A stretch of DNA of 64,000 nucleotides from Hippasteria phrygiana (Eukaryota; Echinodermata; Asteroidea; Valvatida; Goniasteridae): positions 1,302,001 to 1,366,000 of the forward strand of contig JAZGUH010000564.1 in assembly GCA_037893225.1 (NCBI GenBank), read 5' to 3'. Shown here in pieces: positions 1 through 11,994 of the stretch (its first letter is position 1; every line of letters starts with the position of its first letter). The notes beneath the pieces were generated by a model. The model saw nothing but the letters and a program-made list of their open reading frames with translations. It was not told the DNA's origin and ran no database searches. The position numbers and the translations under genes are program-made.

Positions 1-3000
1 TATGCAGTAGACAACATGCAAGAATTTCACTAGCTGCCTTCCCCATTGAGCGGACTCTTGTACCAGTCTTCAGCAGAGCAAACCGTCTCTTTGTAATCCC
101 GAAGGTCTGTTCAATAAGTGACCTACAAATGTATTAAGTTACATATAATGTGAACATTTTGAAGATGTATCATGGTGCTACATTTTTTCAGAAGCAAAAA
201 AGCGAGTACAGTTATGAAATTTTCAGCATTTTCTTTTTCAAATCTGAACCTCCTATTGCTCGATCATTTACAAAAAGTCAAAAAGTTCTTCCTCTTCCCC
301 TGCCATGCATTTGTATACAGACTAGTACATCACATTCGTGTAAACACTGACTAGCCAAATTCCACCAACAGACAAAAGAGGTAACTGGTAGATGCAGCTG
401 ACATATCAATCACCCCCAGTCAAAGCATGGCTATATCAAGTTCATAAGGGAATTCTTAACTGTCAAAATCATTAATCACTTTAACAATAAAATTGTCTTA
501 ATAAATGTATCGGTATACATTTTAATTTATGAGTAGAATTACCATTTACATGTATTCCTAGAAAATGCGAACGTATGTGACCTAAAAACAGGATGACAAT
601 AGAGTATTTCATATAATTGGTACTGGATTCTATGCTGTGAGGGCTATTACCTTGTTACCGCATGAACACTGTTGTAGGTGGTTTCTTGCTGTGTATGTAC
701 ATTGGGATATGGGGTCATCATGAAAATCCTCTGGTAGTATCCAGAATCTCCTAAGAGAACACAATTTGGCCATCTGTCTAAAAAGTATACAAAAGTAAAA
801 CAGTTTCACAATCATTCCTGCTTCAACTTGTCTTTAAAAGTACAGATTCTTCCTTGTTGCCGCTGATCAAGTAAATTGAACTCGAGTAGGCCCTATTACA
901 CATTTACAATTGAACACATTTACAAACTTAGAAAAAAGCTGCCACTGATCCTTAAAATTGAATTCATGGAACACTTACGAGCTTCCATGGCAATACCAAG
1001 GGCACTTTCTCTCCAAATCCTGCTATCATGGGTAGCACCAGGATTTTTGACCACCACATTGAGAAATCTCTTGTTGTGGTCGCATACCATCTGCAGTGAG
1101 AAAACACAAACGGGAAGTTCCAACTAGGGTCCACAATCGTCTACAGGCATTATCAAGTATAATTAATCATTGCAAGGTATGTTTGTGAATTTCTTTGGCT
1201 TCTTAAAATTGTATTTGTAAAAGCAAAGGTGTTGAAAGTTACATACCTGACAATTGAGGGATGTGTATCCCTTTCTGTTTACGAAGTCATTTCTTGACTC
1301 CGAAGGGGGCTCCACACGAACATGTGTACAGTCCACGACACCGATTACATTTGGGAATCCTGTATAGAGTAAATTAAAAAAAAAAATATTTATTGTGTAT
1401 TTTGGATATGTGACCTGACAGCACGAAATGAGCCTAAAGTCGCACTTTCTGAGTTTCAAGAAGGAACAACAATTTTTCACTAAAAAGTCGATTTTATGAT
1501 TTTCACGTTTTTACATTTGAAAAATCAATTTCTGTCATATCCCAAAGTTTTAAAAACGAAATTTAATCTCGAAGTATATTTTGGGGGAGTAATTTCTTTT
1601 TGAAGAATTCAGAAGAATTTTTTGCAATGTTATACTCTGCACAGTTCACAAACTTTGAGCTTCATTTGCTCAAAACAAGAGGTCAAGACTTCAAAAAAGT
1701 ATATAGCAGGGCCCAAGAATGAGCTACAGCAACACACACAATACATCAAATGAAAGCTTATTGCATGTATTTTCAGGAAATGCGATAATCTCAACTTTTG
1801 CTACTTTCTTGCCATTTCGTGATGCCAGGTCAAATTATGATTTACAATTACGTATATGACGCGTAATATATGCCTACATAATTTAATATTTAAGATATAT
1901 ATTTATTTTGAAGTATTTAAATTTCCAAATTATATGATACTTATCTTCAAATGTTAAATAATATATTAACATATTGAGTTTTTGTCTGAAGATGGTTGCA
2001 TTATAAACGTTTCATTTCAAATTACCTAACATTTTTTTATGACTCATTTCTTATTGTCAATGGTGTTATGGTTATGGGATATCCACAGAATAACGGTTTT
2101 TCTTGCACCCGCAAGGAGGGCTTCCATTTGCATTCCCTCCTAGATAAAAACAATTACGTGAAAACCATTTTTCGCCGCTACCTCTCTGTTAACTTATGAA
2201 GTTTTAGAAGCAAAGGCGGCGATCTCTTGAAGAGGAGGGATCTATTTTTATTTTTAATTTTTCTATTTTTTAAGACGCCAATGACGTTGGTTCATAATTA
2301 TTTATCTCGGTACGTAATGCTTTAACCGATGTATTCATCACAATATTGTTTGCTTTTATGTCCGCCACCTACCACCCGGGAACAGTCGCTAGCTTTGGCA
2401 AGAATATTTCTACCGTACGTAAGAAAGGACATGTGCGCGTATTCTACATGTATATGATCCTGTGAATATACAAATGCACGACTAAACCATTTGGGGCAAA
2501 TTCTAAGACTCTACCTTCCAAATGGTTGGCAGAATTTAACTAAATAACACTTTTTTATAATTATAATTGGCATATCTTCCAAGAAATTCTTACCAGCCAC
2601 ATCGTAAAAGCCCTGCTTTAGCGTCATCAGGGTCTGTTGGTCTTGGGGAAGTGGAAACTGAATCCGATTGCCAAGAACTCTGTTGATTGCTTTGACGGTA
2701 CGGCCAATTGCTCGCCATGCCGTCGGAGGACTTACCATAGGGCAAGTGTCCCCAACAACAATGGCAAATGTCCCCGAGGACAAATACCGCAAAGCTAGGC
2801 ATACTTGCAGCAGGGGCGGCAGGGCGTGATTGTTATCAGTTTGGTGTTCCAATTCACCCGATAACACTTCCGACAATCGCACAATTGTAGCTGGACGAAA
2901 TCGGTATCGCGCCCAAATTTGAATGGGTGTAAATACCTCGAGGGGATTTTGCCTATCGCGAAAAACCCGTCTTTCTCTAACGATCGGATAATTTCTTTGA

Positions 3001-3041
3001 TTACCAAGAGCGTGACGTCTCCTCCGAAGTAATGCCGCCAT
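1..3041 (-). CDS. HARBI1-type Harbinger transposase, five exons, runs off left edge
   Basis: PIF/Harbinger nuclease that would cut and join transposon ends. Five minus-strand exons join in phase: 3041-2594, 1359-1247, 1090-979, 777-651 and 122-1 (open at the window edge). Each junction has GT-AG ends, for example donor gtaaga after 2594 and an acceptor with a T-rich tract before 777. Exon 1 carries the N-terminal helical region (start MAALLRRRRHALGN). Exon 2 has GFPNVIGVVDCTHVRV with the first catalytic Asp, exon 3 has GATHDSRIW with the second, and exon 5 has IEQTFGITKRRF with the Glu, so the DDE triad is complete and no stop is seen. Intron 1 (about 1.2 kb) is AT-rich without recognisable content. 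Family knowledge: autonomous elements pair this gene with a Myb-like protein, which is not visible here. The inverted repeat upstream suggests a mobile copy rather than the domesticated host gene. Confidence 0.85.
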
Positions 3042-3119
3042 TTTGACCGAAAACCTTGCTTAAGCACAGAAATGCGGCCGTTAAGGCTACTTTTTGTTTG
3101 CTTACCGCTTTAAGCAAAA

Positions 3120-3215
3120 AAACTTGCTTAACGGTTGCTATGAAATGAAACATTTGTTAAGCGCGCCCATTAAGCACAAAATCGGCCGTTAAGCAGCGCT
3201 ATGAAATTGGGCCCT
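3120..3215. repeat. Likely right terminal inverted repeat of the Harbinger element
   Basis: Read from its outer end on the minus strand the sequence starts gggcccaatttcatagcgct, followed by several TTAAGC or GCTTAA steps (3115-3195). GGGCCCAATTTCATA-like ends are, from memory, common in metazoan Harbinger elements. The outer end is near 3214. The partner end would lie left of the window, so the inverted repeat cannot be confirmed here. Confidence 0.55.
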
Positions 3216-3234
3216 GATCATCATGAAACTTGCA

Positions 3235-5244
3235 TGGTGGGCAAGTACAGCATGCAAAATTCGAAGTGACGTCATAAAAATAATGCGGAAAAGCCCTATG
3301 TTCTGTTCATCGAAGAGACAAAGTTTCTTGTTCTATCAAAAATGCCATAGACAATGCACATGTTTCATTTCTGACGTCACTTTTGCCATTAAACAGACTT
3401 CTATCCTAATGAAAGTTTGCATAGACTGAGACTCCAATACCCCACTCGTGCCTAATACTCTGACGTCATGATGACGTCATCACGTGTCACGTGACGTCAT
3501 CTTAAAGGTGCGTTTTTGAAGGGCCATATCTAGAGAACCGTATGTCCGATTGAGCTCAAACTTTGTAGGCTGGCATGTGTTATAGATGAAAATTGATGTG
3601 ACGTCACGATGACGTCATCATACGATTTTATAGCAATTTTAATATTTTTGAACGCTTAGGCCATATTTCGACAACAGAACATGCTAAATACATACATATA
3701 AATGTGAAATGTGTGACGTCATGATGACGTCATCAAAATGTGCTTTTTGAAACACGTATAAGGGTACATTTGATCGTCAAAACAATTGGTGGGTAGGCAG
3801 ATATTGTCATCAGCATGCAAAATCTGAAGTGACGTCATGATGGCCTCACCGGCTGATTTTTTAATGAATTTTTAATGTTTCAAATTGCCATAGACAATGC
3901 ACGTGTTTTATTCCGGACGTCACTTTTTCCATTAAACAGATTTCTATCTTAATGAAAGTTTGCATAGACTGAGAATCCATACCCAACTAGTGTATATTAC
4001 TCTGACGTCATGATGATGTCATCACGTGTCACGTGACGTCATCCTAAAGGTGTTTTTGAAGGGCCCATATCTAGAGAACCGTAGGTCCGATTGAGCTTAA
4101 ACTTGGTTTGTTTGGTAGACTGGTTTGTGTTTTAGATGAAAATTGATGTGACGTTATGATGACGTCATTATACGATTTTATAGTAATTTTTGAACCTTTA
4201 AGCCACATCTCGACAACAGAACATGCTAATTCTTTTTGTAATAGGTTTGTTAGATCATACATACATATAAATGTGAAAAATGTGTGACGTCATGATGACG
4301 TCATGCAAAATGTACTTTTTTGATACACATGTAAAGGTAGTTCCGATCGTCATGAAAATGGTAGGTAGTGGGTAGGTAGATATTGTCACCAGCATAAAAA
4401 AATCCGAAGTGACGTCACGATAACGTAATCGCCTGATTTTCTGTGACTTATTTAAATGTTTCAAATTTCCATAGACAATGCACATGTTTCATTCCGGACG
4501 TCATCTTATTGAAAGTTTGCCTAGACTGAGATTCCATACCCAACTCGTGCATATTACTCTGACGTTGTGATGACGTCATCACATGTCACGTGAAATCATC
4601 TTAAATGTGCGTTATTGAAGGGCCAATATCTAGAGAACCGCCGGTCCAATTGAGCTCAAACGTTGTTTGGTGGGTAGGCAGATATTGTCACGAGCATGCA
4701 AATTCCGAAGTGACGTCATGATGACGTCATCCGCTGATTTTCTATGGGTTTTTAAAATGTTTTAAATGTCATTCTACAAAATGTTACACTGTCATTGATC
4801 AGATTAACTCAACATTTCACACAGACCAAGACAACGTTGAAAATGTTTACTTTGACAAGTGCCGTCGTAATGATGTCATCATGGGTCACGTGACATCATC
4901 TTAAATGTGCACACTTTAAGGTCGTATATCTTGAAAACTGTACATCCAATCGAATTTAATCTTGGTATGCAGGTTACAAATGAAAATTAATGTAACTTCA
5001 TGATGAGGTCATCAACGACTTTTTAGTATTTTTAAAAATTTGGACCTTAAAGCAATATCTCATGAACAGAAAATGCTCATTTCAAAATTGCTTTTGTAAT
5101 AAGTTTGTTTGGTCATGAAAATTAATATATGTATGTAAATACTTGGCACACACTTGGACCACTACCCACATATGGTCCTCGAACAATGACGTCATGATGA
5201 AGTCATCAGAGGTCACGTGACGTCATCTTAAAGGTGCATTTTTC
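3235..5244. repeat. Tandem/dispersed repeat rich in TGACGTCA palindromes
   Basis: Three to four diverged copies of a unit of about 540-590 bp. Landmarks recur: atatctagagaaccgta near 3525, 4070 and 4630; atagacaatgcac near 3350, 3890 and 4470; and gaagtgacgtcatgatg near 3265, 3830, 4405 and 4710. By hand there are about 21 exact TGACGTCA octamers, often paired as TGACGTCATGATGACGTCAT. No coding frame was recognised. A second cluster of the same family is at 54,095-54,360. It may be the internal sequence of a non-autonomous DNA transposon. The LINE at 5,245 appears to have inserted into it, because the shared repeat text stops at gtgcatttttct. Confidence 0.8.
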
Positions 5245-5690
5245 TCCCAAAGGGTTTGTGCACGTTATTCTTCCACCAGGCACTTGGTACATCCCATCGA
5301 CTTCAGACTTAGCACACATTGTGATCGGAGGTGACTTTAATTGTACCGAAAACCCGGCTATTGATTGTCTGTGTATGCCGATCGAGCATAGACCCAAAGT
5401 TGCCATGGCTCTCAGGAACGCTGTCAATGCATTGTCTCTTTGTGACGCCTGGCGCAGACTGAATCCCCTCTACCAAAAATTCACCTGGCTGAGGAATAAT
5501 CCCGCTAAACTATGCGGGGTTTCCAAAGCCAGGTTGGATCGCTTTTATGTCCCTCCTAATAATCTCATTTCTTCCATTCACACCTGTTCTATTCTCCCTT
5601 GTTCTCTCTCCGACCACTGCGCTGTTACACTAACAATCAACATTCCTTCCCACACTTTGAGGAGCAGCGCCTATTGGCATTTCAACAACT
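5245..5690 (+). pseudogene. LINE APE endonuclease, C-terminal half
   Basis: One open frame contains GGDFNCTEN, a KARLDRFYVP segment and SDHCAVTL, the order of the last APE-type endonuclease motifs. The first half of the domain (the metal-binding QE motif) is missing because of the 5' truncation. The frame is lost into the linker around 5,750-5,830, where the next frame takes over. Confidence 0.8.
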
Positions 5691-5742
5691 CGCTCCTCGG
5701 AGATAACAATTACCGCAACATTATTATTGACTTCTGGACTCA

Positions 5743-7510
5743 ATGGAGAGAGCAAAGTGCGACTTTCCGAATCTCGCCGCTTGGTGGGATTTCGGAAAGT
5801 TGCACATTAAATCTCTTAGTCAAATGTACGGCACAAAATTAGCTAAAGAAAAACGCCAGGCTTTCTTGGAAATACACCGCAAAATCGATGAGATTCAGTC
5901 TGCGCCGGACTTAACACCCCAAACCTTAGCCGAACAAAGAAACCATTTAAACCGCCTCTTAAAAATTGAAGCCCAGGGCGCTCTTGTCAGATTTCGTTTC
6001 AAACATCTTAACGAAACTGACTCGTGCTCCACCTACTTCTTCAATCTAGAAAAATCCAACTCACAATCTAAACACATCTCCCATATACGCTTGCCTTCTG
6101 GAACTGTCTCAGAGAATCCCTCTGAAATTGAAACGCACGTTCGCGACTTTTACAAAAATCTCTACAGCCTAGTCCCTACTGACAAGAGCGCCCTCAACCT
6201 GTTGTTACAAGATGTCAGCGAGCTCGACTCCGAAGATTCAGAGGACCCTGATCGTCCTCTGTCTCTTGAGGAACTTGAGCTCGCTGTCAAGCAACTTGGC
6301 AAAGATAAAACTCCCGGCCTGGACGGCCTCACTTCAGAATTGTTCCTGTCTTTCTGGTCCGTCCTTAAAAACGACTTTCAGTTCTTGAATCTTCAATTCA
6401 ATCTGGTTCTTTACCCTACTCTCTACGGAAAGCAGTAATAACTCTGCTTCCCAGGAAGGGGGACCTGGCTGACATCGCCAATTGGCGGCCGGTCTCCCTT
6501 CTTAACACCGACTATAATTTTTTTTGCCAAGTTCCTTGCAAACAGACTGAGACAGTGCATTGGCAGCGTCGTCGGCGAAGACCAAAGTTACTGTGTCCCC
6601 GGTCGTTCAATCCACGATAACGTCAACCTAATCCGTGGTATCATTTCTTTTTCGAATTTTAACGACACCCCCCTCGCCGTGATTAACTTGGATAAACAAA
6701 AAAGCTTTCGACAACGTTGATCACGGCTATCTGTTCGACACCTTGGGAGCCATGGGCTTTGGCAAACATTTCATTTCTTACCTCCAAATTTTGTACGGCG
6801 GCGCCGAGAGCCTCGTCAAGGTGTGTGGCTCCATAACGGCCCCCTTCTCATTTGAGAAGGGGGATACGTCAGGGATGCCCGCTCGGGGCTGCTGTATTCT
6901 ATCGCCATAGAACCCCTTTTAAATAACCTCCGAAAGAAATTAACCAATCAGGCCTTTCGTATTCCAAATACCGATTTTGTGTGCGCTGTGTCGGCGTACA
7001 CAGACGACATTTCCGTTTTCGTCACCTCCGATCCGGGCTTCATAGCAGTCGAAGAGGCCTACGGCCTCTTCGCAAAATCCTCTGCTGCATGTCTAAACAC
7101 TCAGAAGTCCCAGGGTCTCTGGGCCGGTTCTTGGACCGGACGAAGCGACAAATTAAAAATTTTCCTGGAACAGTGAAGGTCTCCCCTTACTTGGAGTTCA
7201 CTTAGGAAATTCGAATTAATACTTCCAACAAAATTGGGAAAAATGCAAAAACTTAATAAAACCTTCTCTTCTTGGTCGCGCCTTTTTTACGCGCTCTCTT
7301 TTAAAGGAAAAATTATAATTGCTGATCAACTCGCCGCCTCCAAAATGTTTCACTCTCTTGCTGTTCTCTCCCCTCCGGCCAATCTCCTAAGTGAACTCCA
7401 AAATGCCCTTGTCGACTTCGTCTGGTCCAACAAGAGACACTACCTCACAAAAGAGACCCTTTATAAACATCCCGACAAAGGAGGACTGGGTCTCGTGTGC
7501 CCCTAAGCAC
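5743..7510 (+). pseudogene. LINE reverse transcriptase, frameshifted
   Basis: Three frames together make a reverse transcriptase. The frame from 5,743 to 6,438 ends in KDKTPGLDGLTSE and the following helix. After a frameshift comes a segment with ANWRPVSLLNTDYN (about 6480-6520), VPGRSIHDNVNLIRG (about 6600) and KAFDNVDH (about 6700, catalytic Asp block). The RQGCPL turn is at about 6868. The active-site box reads AYTDDISVF (about 6995), with Thr where Ala is usual before DD. The last piece continues at 7,234-7,506. The frameshifts show a dead copy. Confidence 0.85.
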
Positions 7511-8836
7511 GCATGTTCGCTTTTAGACTTACCACAGTCCAACGATTACTTAATCTCCATTCCCATCCCGCCTTCTTTCTGATCAGCCACTTTTTCAAGC
7601 AATACCAAACATCGGTTTTGATTTCAACCTTTTTCACCTCGACACCGACCCTAAATTTTATACTAGCATCCCCGTTTTCCAAAGAGCTTGCTTGGACTGC
7701 GTCCGGAGCTCGAATCGAAACACAGCCTCATCATTGCATTCTATCAACCATGTTTACAATTTGCCGTTAAATTGCCCCTTTTTGAGCGTTACAGCTGATG
7801 GTGGGGGACCTCTTCCCGTGCGTCTCGCGGCGTGCGGAGTCAAACTTGTCCGCCATCTTCTGGATCCTACCACCGGCCGATGGATCGAAGCCCGCACCTT
7901 CATCACTTTTTCTCGAGGACTCCGACCTCCCTCTCAACGTCTTCTGGATCTGGACATTCAACGTCTTCACACTAAGCTCATCCTTCAATCTCCAACTCTG
8001 TTCTGCGAGGAAGGATGTACCCTATCACCTTCTGACCTTCAACACATCTCTGCTCTTCTGGACTGTTCAGTACTCTTCAACCTACCCTCCTACGACAATG
8101 GACTCTCCGCACCATCCAAAATTCTATACGCCACTTTCAATGAGGAGATCTTTCACCGTTCTAGTTCTTCCTCTTCGTCCTGGAAGGGACCCTACCTCTC
8201 CCCTCCTTTCCTTTCCTTCGCCCGTCCCTTTGGGAGCCGCCAGAGTGGGCCTTATGGCCCATGCCAAGTTATCTTGTGACCCCCCTCCCCCCCCTCCCCC
8301 CCCCCCCCCCCCCGATCCTCGGCGGGGTCAGCCAAAATTGTGCTGCTTTCCCGGCCGTACAGGATCCCCCTTTTCTCCTTTCCTCAGCTACCCCCCTCTA
8401 TAAATAGATTATTGTTTTGTTTCTACTGTTTATGCATTACTTTGTGTAATTTTGGTTTACTTCTTGTTTAACAGTGTTTCTTTTGACACTCATAGTTTAA
8501 TTTTTGTATATCCTTATGGTTTTCTCCTTGTGAATTATTGCTTTCTCCGTTTACAATCCTGTTTTTGTATTTGTATTTGTATTTAGATTTTAAGATTGTT
8601 TACATGTTTGTTTTACTACTTCGTCACCGTGGTTGGCCGGTTTGGCAGTAGTATACAGCCAATAGGCCAGCCACGGTGACGTTTTCATGTTTACATGTTT
8701 ACATGTTTACATGTTATACTTTAAAGTACTAAATGTATTTCTTTACAATTCTTTGAATTTTGTACATACATTATAAATTTATATCATTTTGTATTCAAGG
8801 AATTTTGAAATAAAGTTTTCCTTGAAAAAGTCAACA

Positions 8837-9230
8837 ACAAAAAAGTCGTCTTCTTCTTCTTCTTCTTCTTCCGTGCTGACGTGTTTCGATCGAGCTCTGT
8901 TGTAAGTTAGTTTTTTGTAGCTCTTTGACTTTGTATGGTCCCAGTTTCTATTTATCTATTACATTTCTTTACCCCGAATATGCCCAAACAGTTTAAAACT
9001 GGTTTCCATTGGGGCCCTGCATAATATTAGCTAAAACTGAATATTTACACATTCATACAAAATATTTAAACAAATAATAACGTTTACACAAAAATATCTT
9101 TTTCGGTTAACTTTTTAACTCTCCAGTAGAAGCCTATTGCTGATTTACGGGACGGGCGAAAAAACCCGCGAAAAAACCTTTTAGGGTGAAAAACAAGAGG
9201 AAATTCCCATCCGGCTCCAAAGTATTTTGG
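8837..9230. other. Intergenic, no gene recognised
   Basis: Begins with a short (CTT)n run at about 8846-8870. The rest is AT-rich without open frames or repeats that I recognise. Confidence 0.5.
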
Positions 9231-9345
9231 CAACCAAGTTTATAAATCTTCAAAGAGAACAAAGAAACTGGCAGGAGCGGGATTCGAACCTGCGACCTCC
9301 GGGTTTCCGTACCGGCGCTCTACCAACTGAGCTATTTTGCCCTAT
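9230..9345 (-). mobile_element. tRNA-derived SINE head (tRNA-like)
   Basis: On the minus strand, roughly 9342-9269 reads as a tRNA-like fold: tagctcagttggtagagc is a B-box-era D arm (internal promoter box A) and ggttcgaatcc is the T arm (box B). The anticodon arm ccggt/cccgg and the acceptor stem contain mismatches, and the usual T33 is not placed cleanly, so it is unlikely to be a working tRNA. The sequence continues directly into non-tRNA text at about 9230-9268, as expected for a SINE body. Confidence 0.55.
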
Positions 9346-9411
9346 GTTGGCGGTATCCCAAATTGTCAGTATCTTTGTTCGGGTGGTTTATAAATCCTAT
9401 TTGCCTAGTAC

Positions 9412-9775
9412 GATTACATGATCTACACAATCAAAAGCTTTACTGAGATCTATGAACACGCTACGAGTAACTTCACCTTGCTCCATAGCCTCAAAACACT
9501 TGTTTGTTAAATCGTGTAGAGTGCTTTCAGTTGAGTGCAAGGGTCTAAATCCCGATTGGCAACTATGTATCAAATTGTTATCATCGAGGTAGCTATATAC
9601 TGTCGAGTGCACCCATCTTTCTAGAATCTTAGAGATAATTGGCAGTATAGAAATAGGCCGATAATTACCTGTAGGGGCCTACTACATTTATCTCCTCCCT
9701 TGTGAATTGGTGTTACCAAGGCGTGTTTCCAATCTTTAGGGTATTGCTCGCATCTTATGGAGAGGTTAAAAATAT
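9412..9775 (-). pseudogene. CR1/L2-type LINE reverse transcriptase fragment
   Basis: On the minus strand, two frames joined by one frameshift near 9,660 give WKHALVTPIHKGG, then PISILPIISKILERWVH, a CQSGFRPLHSTESTL segment and FIDLSKAFDCVDH, which is RT motif A with its catalytic Asp. It stops right after motif A. Its sequence style differs from the two L1/Tx1-like copies on either side. Confidence 0.8.
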
Positions 9776-9829
9776 AAGTTACTTTTAAAGTTCATAATAT
9801 TTATGTAATAATCCTGAAACTGTATTTTT

Positions 9830-11320
9830 GCAAGAAACTTATATAGCCTCACGGAACAGTGTCCCTGTTGGAACACATGGCCTTATACTCCCATGTGTGC
9901 CCCCGATTCGTCTAAAGGATCGGGTGTCACTAATCTCATTAAAAATGGTGCGCCTACTTTTAATATTTTAGATTCCAGCGTAATTTGTCAAGGGCATATC
10001 CGTTATACTAAACTTGAATTTCAGAATATCATAAAAATCATACCTATAATGCTCTCATTCCCCAAACCGATAATAATGCTCTTCAAGCCATCTTTAGTGA
10101 TCTCGCGGGTCATTGTTCTGGGAGGCGATTTCAATTGTACTGAATGCCCTTCTGAACACAGGCGCCAAATCTCCATGGCTCTCACAAACGCTGTCAATAC
10201 GCTGTCTTTTTGTGACATCTGGCGTAGATAGACTGCACCCGTCCGACCAAAAATTTACCTGGTCTAGGAACAATCCCTTCCGCCCTTGTGGAACTTCCCA
10301 AGCCAGGTTGGATCGTTTTTATTCCGACTCCAGTCTTCTCCCATCTGTGTGTTCTTGTAAAATTGCCATCTGTTCTCTCTCGGACCACTTCGCTGTTTTT
10401 CTTCCCTTGAAACCTCCCAGCGTTAGAGAGATGGGAAGTGCCTCTATATTGGCACCGTAATAATACTCTTTTTAGAAGACGAAGATTGTATTGATATCAT
10501 TCAGTCCTTTTGGAAAGACTGGAGGAAACAAATATCTGATTTTTCTGATCTTGGATCGTGGTGGGATCTCGGAAAGATCCATATCAAAAGAATTACTCAA
10601 ATGTACAGCACCGAAGTTGCCAATGAAAAACGTGCCAATTTTGCCAAAATTAATCAAATTATTGAGACTTGCAGTCGACGCCGGATGTTACGCCGGAATC
10701 TCTTGAAGTTCTTAATTGGAACAAAAACATAACTTAAATACTCTCTTGAAAATTGAGGCGCAGGGCGCCCTCGTCAGATCCCGCTTTAAGCACACCATCG
10801 AAGTCGACTCCAGCTCTTCCTATTTTTTTAATTTGGAAAAATCGAATTCTTTGTCTATAAAGTCCGTTTCTCAAATACGGCTCACTTCGGGGTCAATCAC
10901 CGAAGATTTTGTGGAAATTCTCTGTACTCACTTCGGCCGACTGACGAGGGCGCCCTCAACCCTCTTATAAATAATCTTAATAAACTCGATTGTGACGATG
11001 CAGAAAACTTAGAGTGTCCTGTAACTATTGAGGAACTCGATGCTGCCGTCAAGCAACTTGGCCAAAATAAATCACCCAGCCTAGACGGCCTCACTTGCGA
11101 TTTTTATCAAGTGTTTTGGCCTCTTTTTCGTGACGACTTTCTCTCTGTTCTCAATTCATCCCTTGCTTCCGGTCATCTACCCTGATCTTTCCTCAGAGCT
11201 GTAATCACCCTTCTTCCCAAAAAGGGTGATCTTGCCGACATTGGTAATTGGCGCCCAGTTTCTCTCCTCAACACCGACTACAAAATGTTGGCCAAGTTGC
11301 TTGGTGCTGCCAGGCCAGAA
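9830..11320 (+). mobile_element. Second, more decayed copy of the L1/Tx1-like LINE
   Basis: Colinear with the LINE at 5.2 kb but starting further upstream: FLQETY-like text at about 9825 is the early endonuclease motif, GGDFNCTE is at about 10,122, and a KARLDRF-equivalent (QARLDRFY) is at about 10,300. The linker phrase LKIEAQGALVRSRF is at about 10,750 and PSLDGLTCDF at about 11,080. At about 11,240-11,310 comes NWRPVSLLNTDYKMLAKLL. The copy then stops, so the RT catalytic boxes are absent. There are many frameshifts and stops. The two copies differ at many codons, so this is not a recent tandem duplication. Confidence 0.85.
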
Positions 11321-11990
11321 CTTTATTCGTTAACCAACTTGCAACAAAATTTGGGACTCCTTCATCATTGTCTTATAACAATACTGTTTGCATAAATAAG
11401 CACTCGGATGCAAATTTGTTTTTCAAAAAGTAAAGATCATTTATATATTTATTTCAATTTTCTTAATTAAAGATAACTTGTACGTTGCAATTTACATGGT
11501 TTATATGAACAATACATGCATTAAAGCAACCAGTGACAGTCCAGTGTGAGTAAGCCTGTGTCCAGTCTTATTATTACATATACATATCCAGTGCTAAATT
11601 TCCAAAATTACGGCAACAACAAAAGTGTAGCAATATTGCCACTTGATTTTGAGGCAACATGTCCTTATAATGAAACTGAAGTCCTTCATTCTCTGAAGAC
11701 CATTCCAAGATTATGTTCCCCTCTTCCCCTAAAAAAGATTACAACTGTAGGTGAGTTAGTTTGGCTGTATGCCCCATTTGAATTAGCATAGTACACATGT
11801 AATTCTAAAAACTAGATTATAAAACAAACAACTGAAATAGACTTTCCCTAATAAGAAGCAATTTGCACAACACAAACGCATTTCAAGCAGTTTTTCTAAT
11901 GCATAAATCACAAGAAAATACTTGTAATGATATATTTGTTTAGCCCCCCCACCTTCCCTCCAGCCCACCCCCAGACTTTTCAGGGAACGT
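11321..11990. other. AT-rich, no gene recognised
   Basis: Only short open frames without recognisable motifs and no clear repeat unit. Confidence 0.45.
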
Positions 11991-11994
11991 CCAT

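Larger units (their letters stand above)
5245..8836 (+). mobile_element. 5'-truncated LINE, L1/Tx1-like clade
   Basis: Non-LTR retrotransposon on the plus strand. In order: the C-terminal half of an apurinic endonuclease (GGDFNCTEN at about 5325, SDHCAV at about 5615), a linker, a reverse transcriptase, a C-terminal region to about 8100, a 3' UTR with a long C run (about 8280-8313), and a tail with aataaag near 8809. Between about 8690 and 8715 it carries repeats of tgtttacat. The 5' end begins abruptly inside the TGACGTCA repeat, which fits target-primed integration that stopped early. Several frameshifts break the coding region, so it cannot move by itself. The clade call rests on remembered motifs such as a PGLDGLTSE-type finger. 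Confidence 0.85.

Noticed and set aside
7692..8403. Overlapping ORFs of about 200 codons at the 3' end of the first LINE
   Set aside because: Pro/Ser/Phe-rich frames from C/T-rich LINE 3' sequence; only one weakly continues the RT C-terminal region and there is no independent gene.
9269..9342. Functional tRNA gene
   Set aside because: Acceptor, anticodon and T stems have mismatches and position 33 does not fit; a SINE head is more likely.
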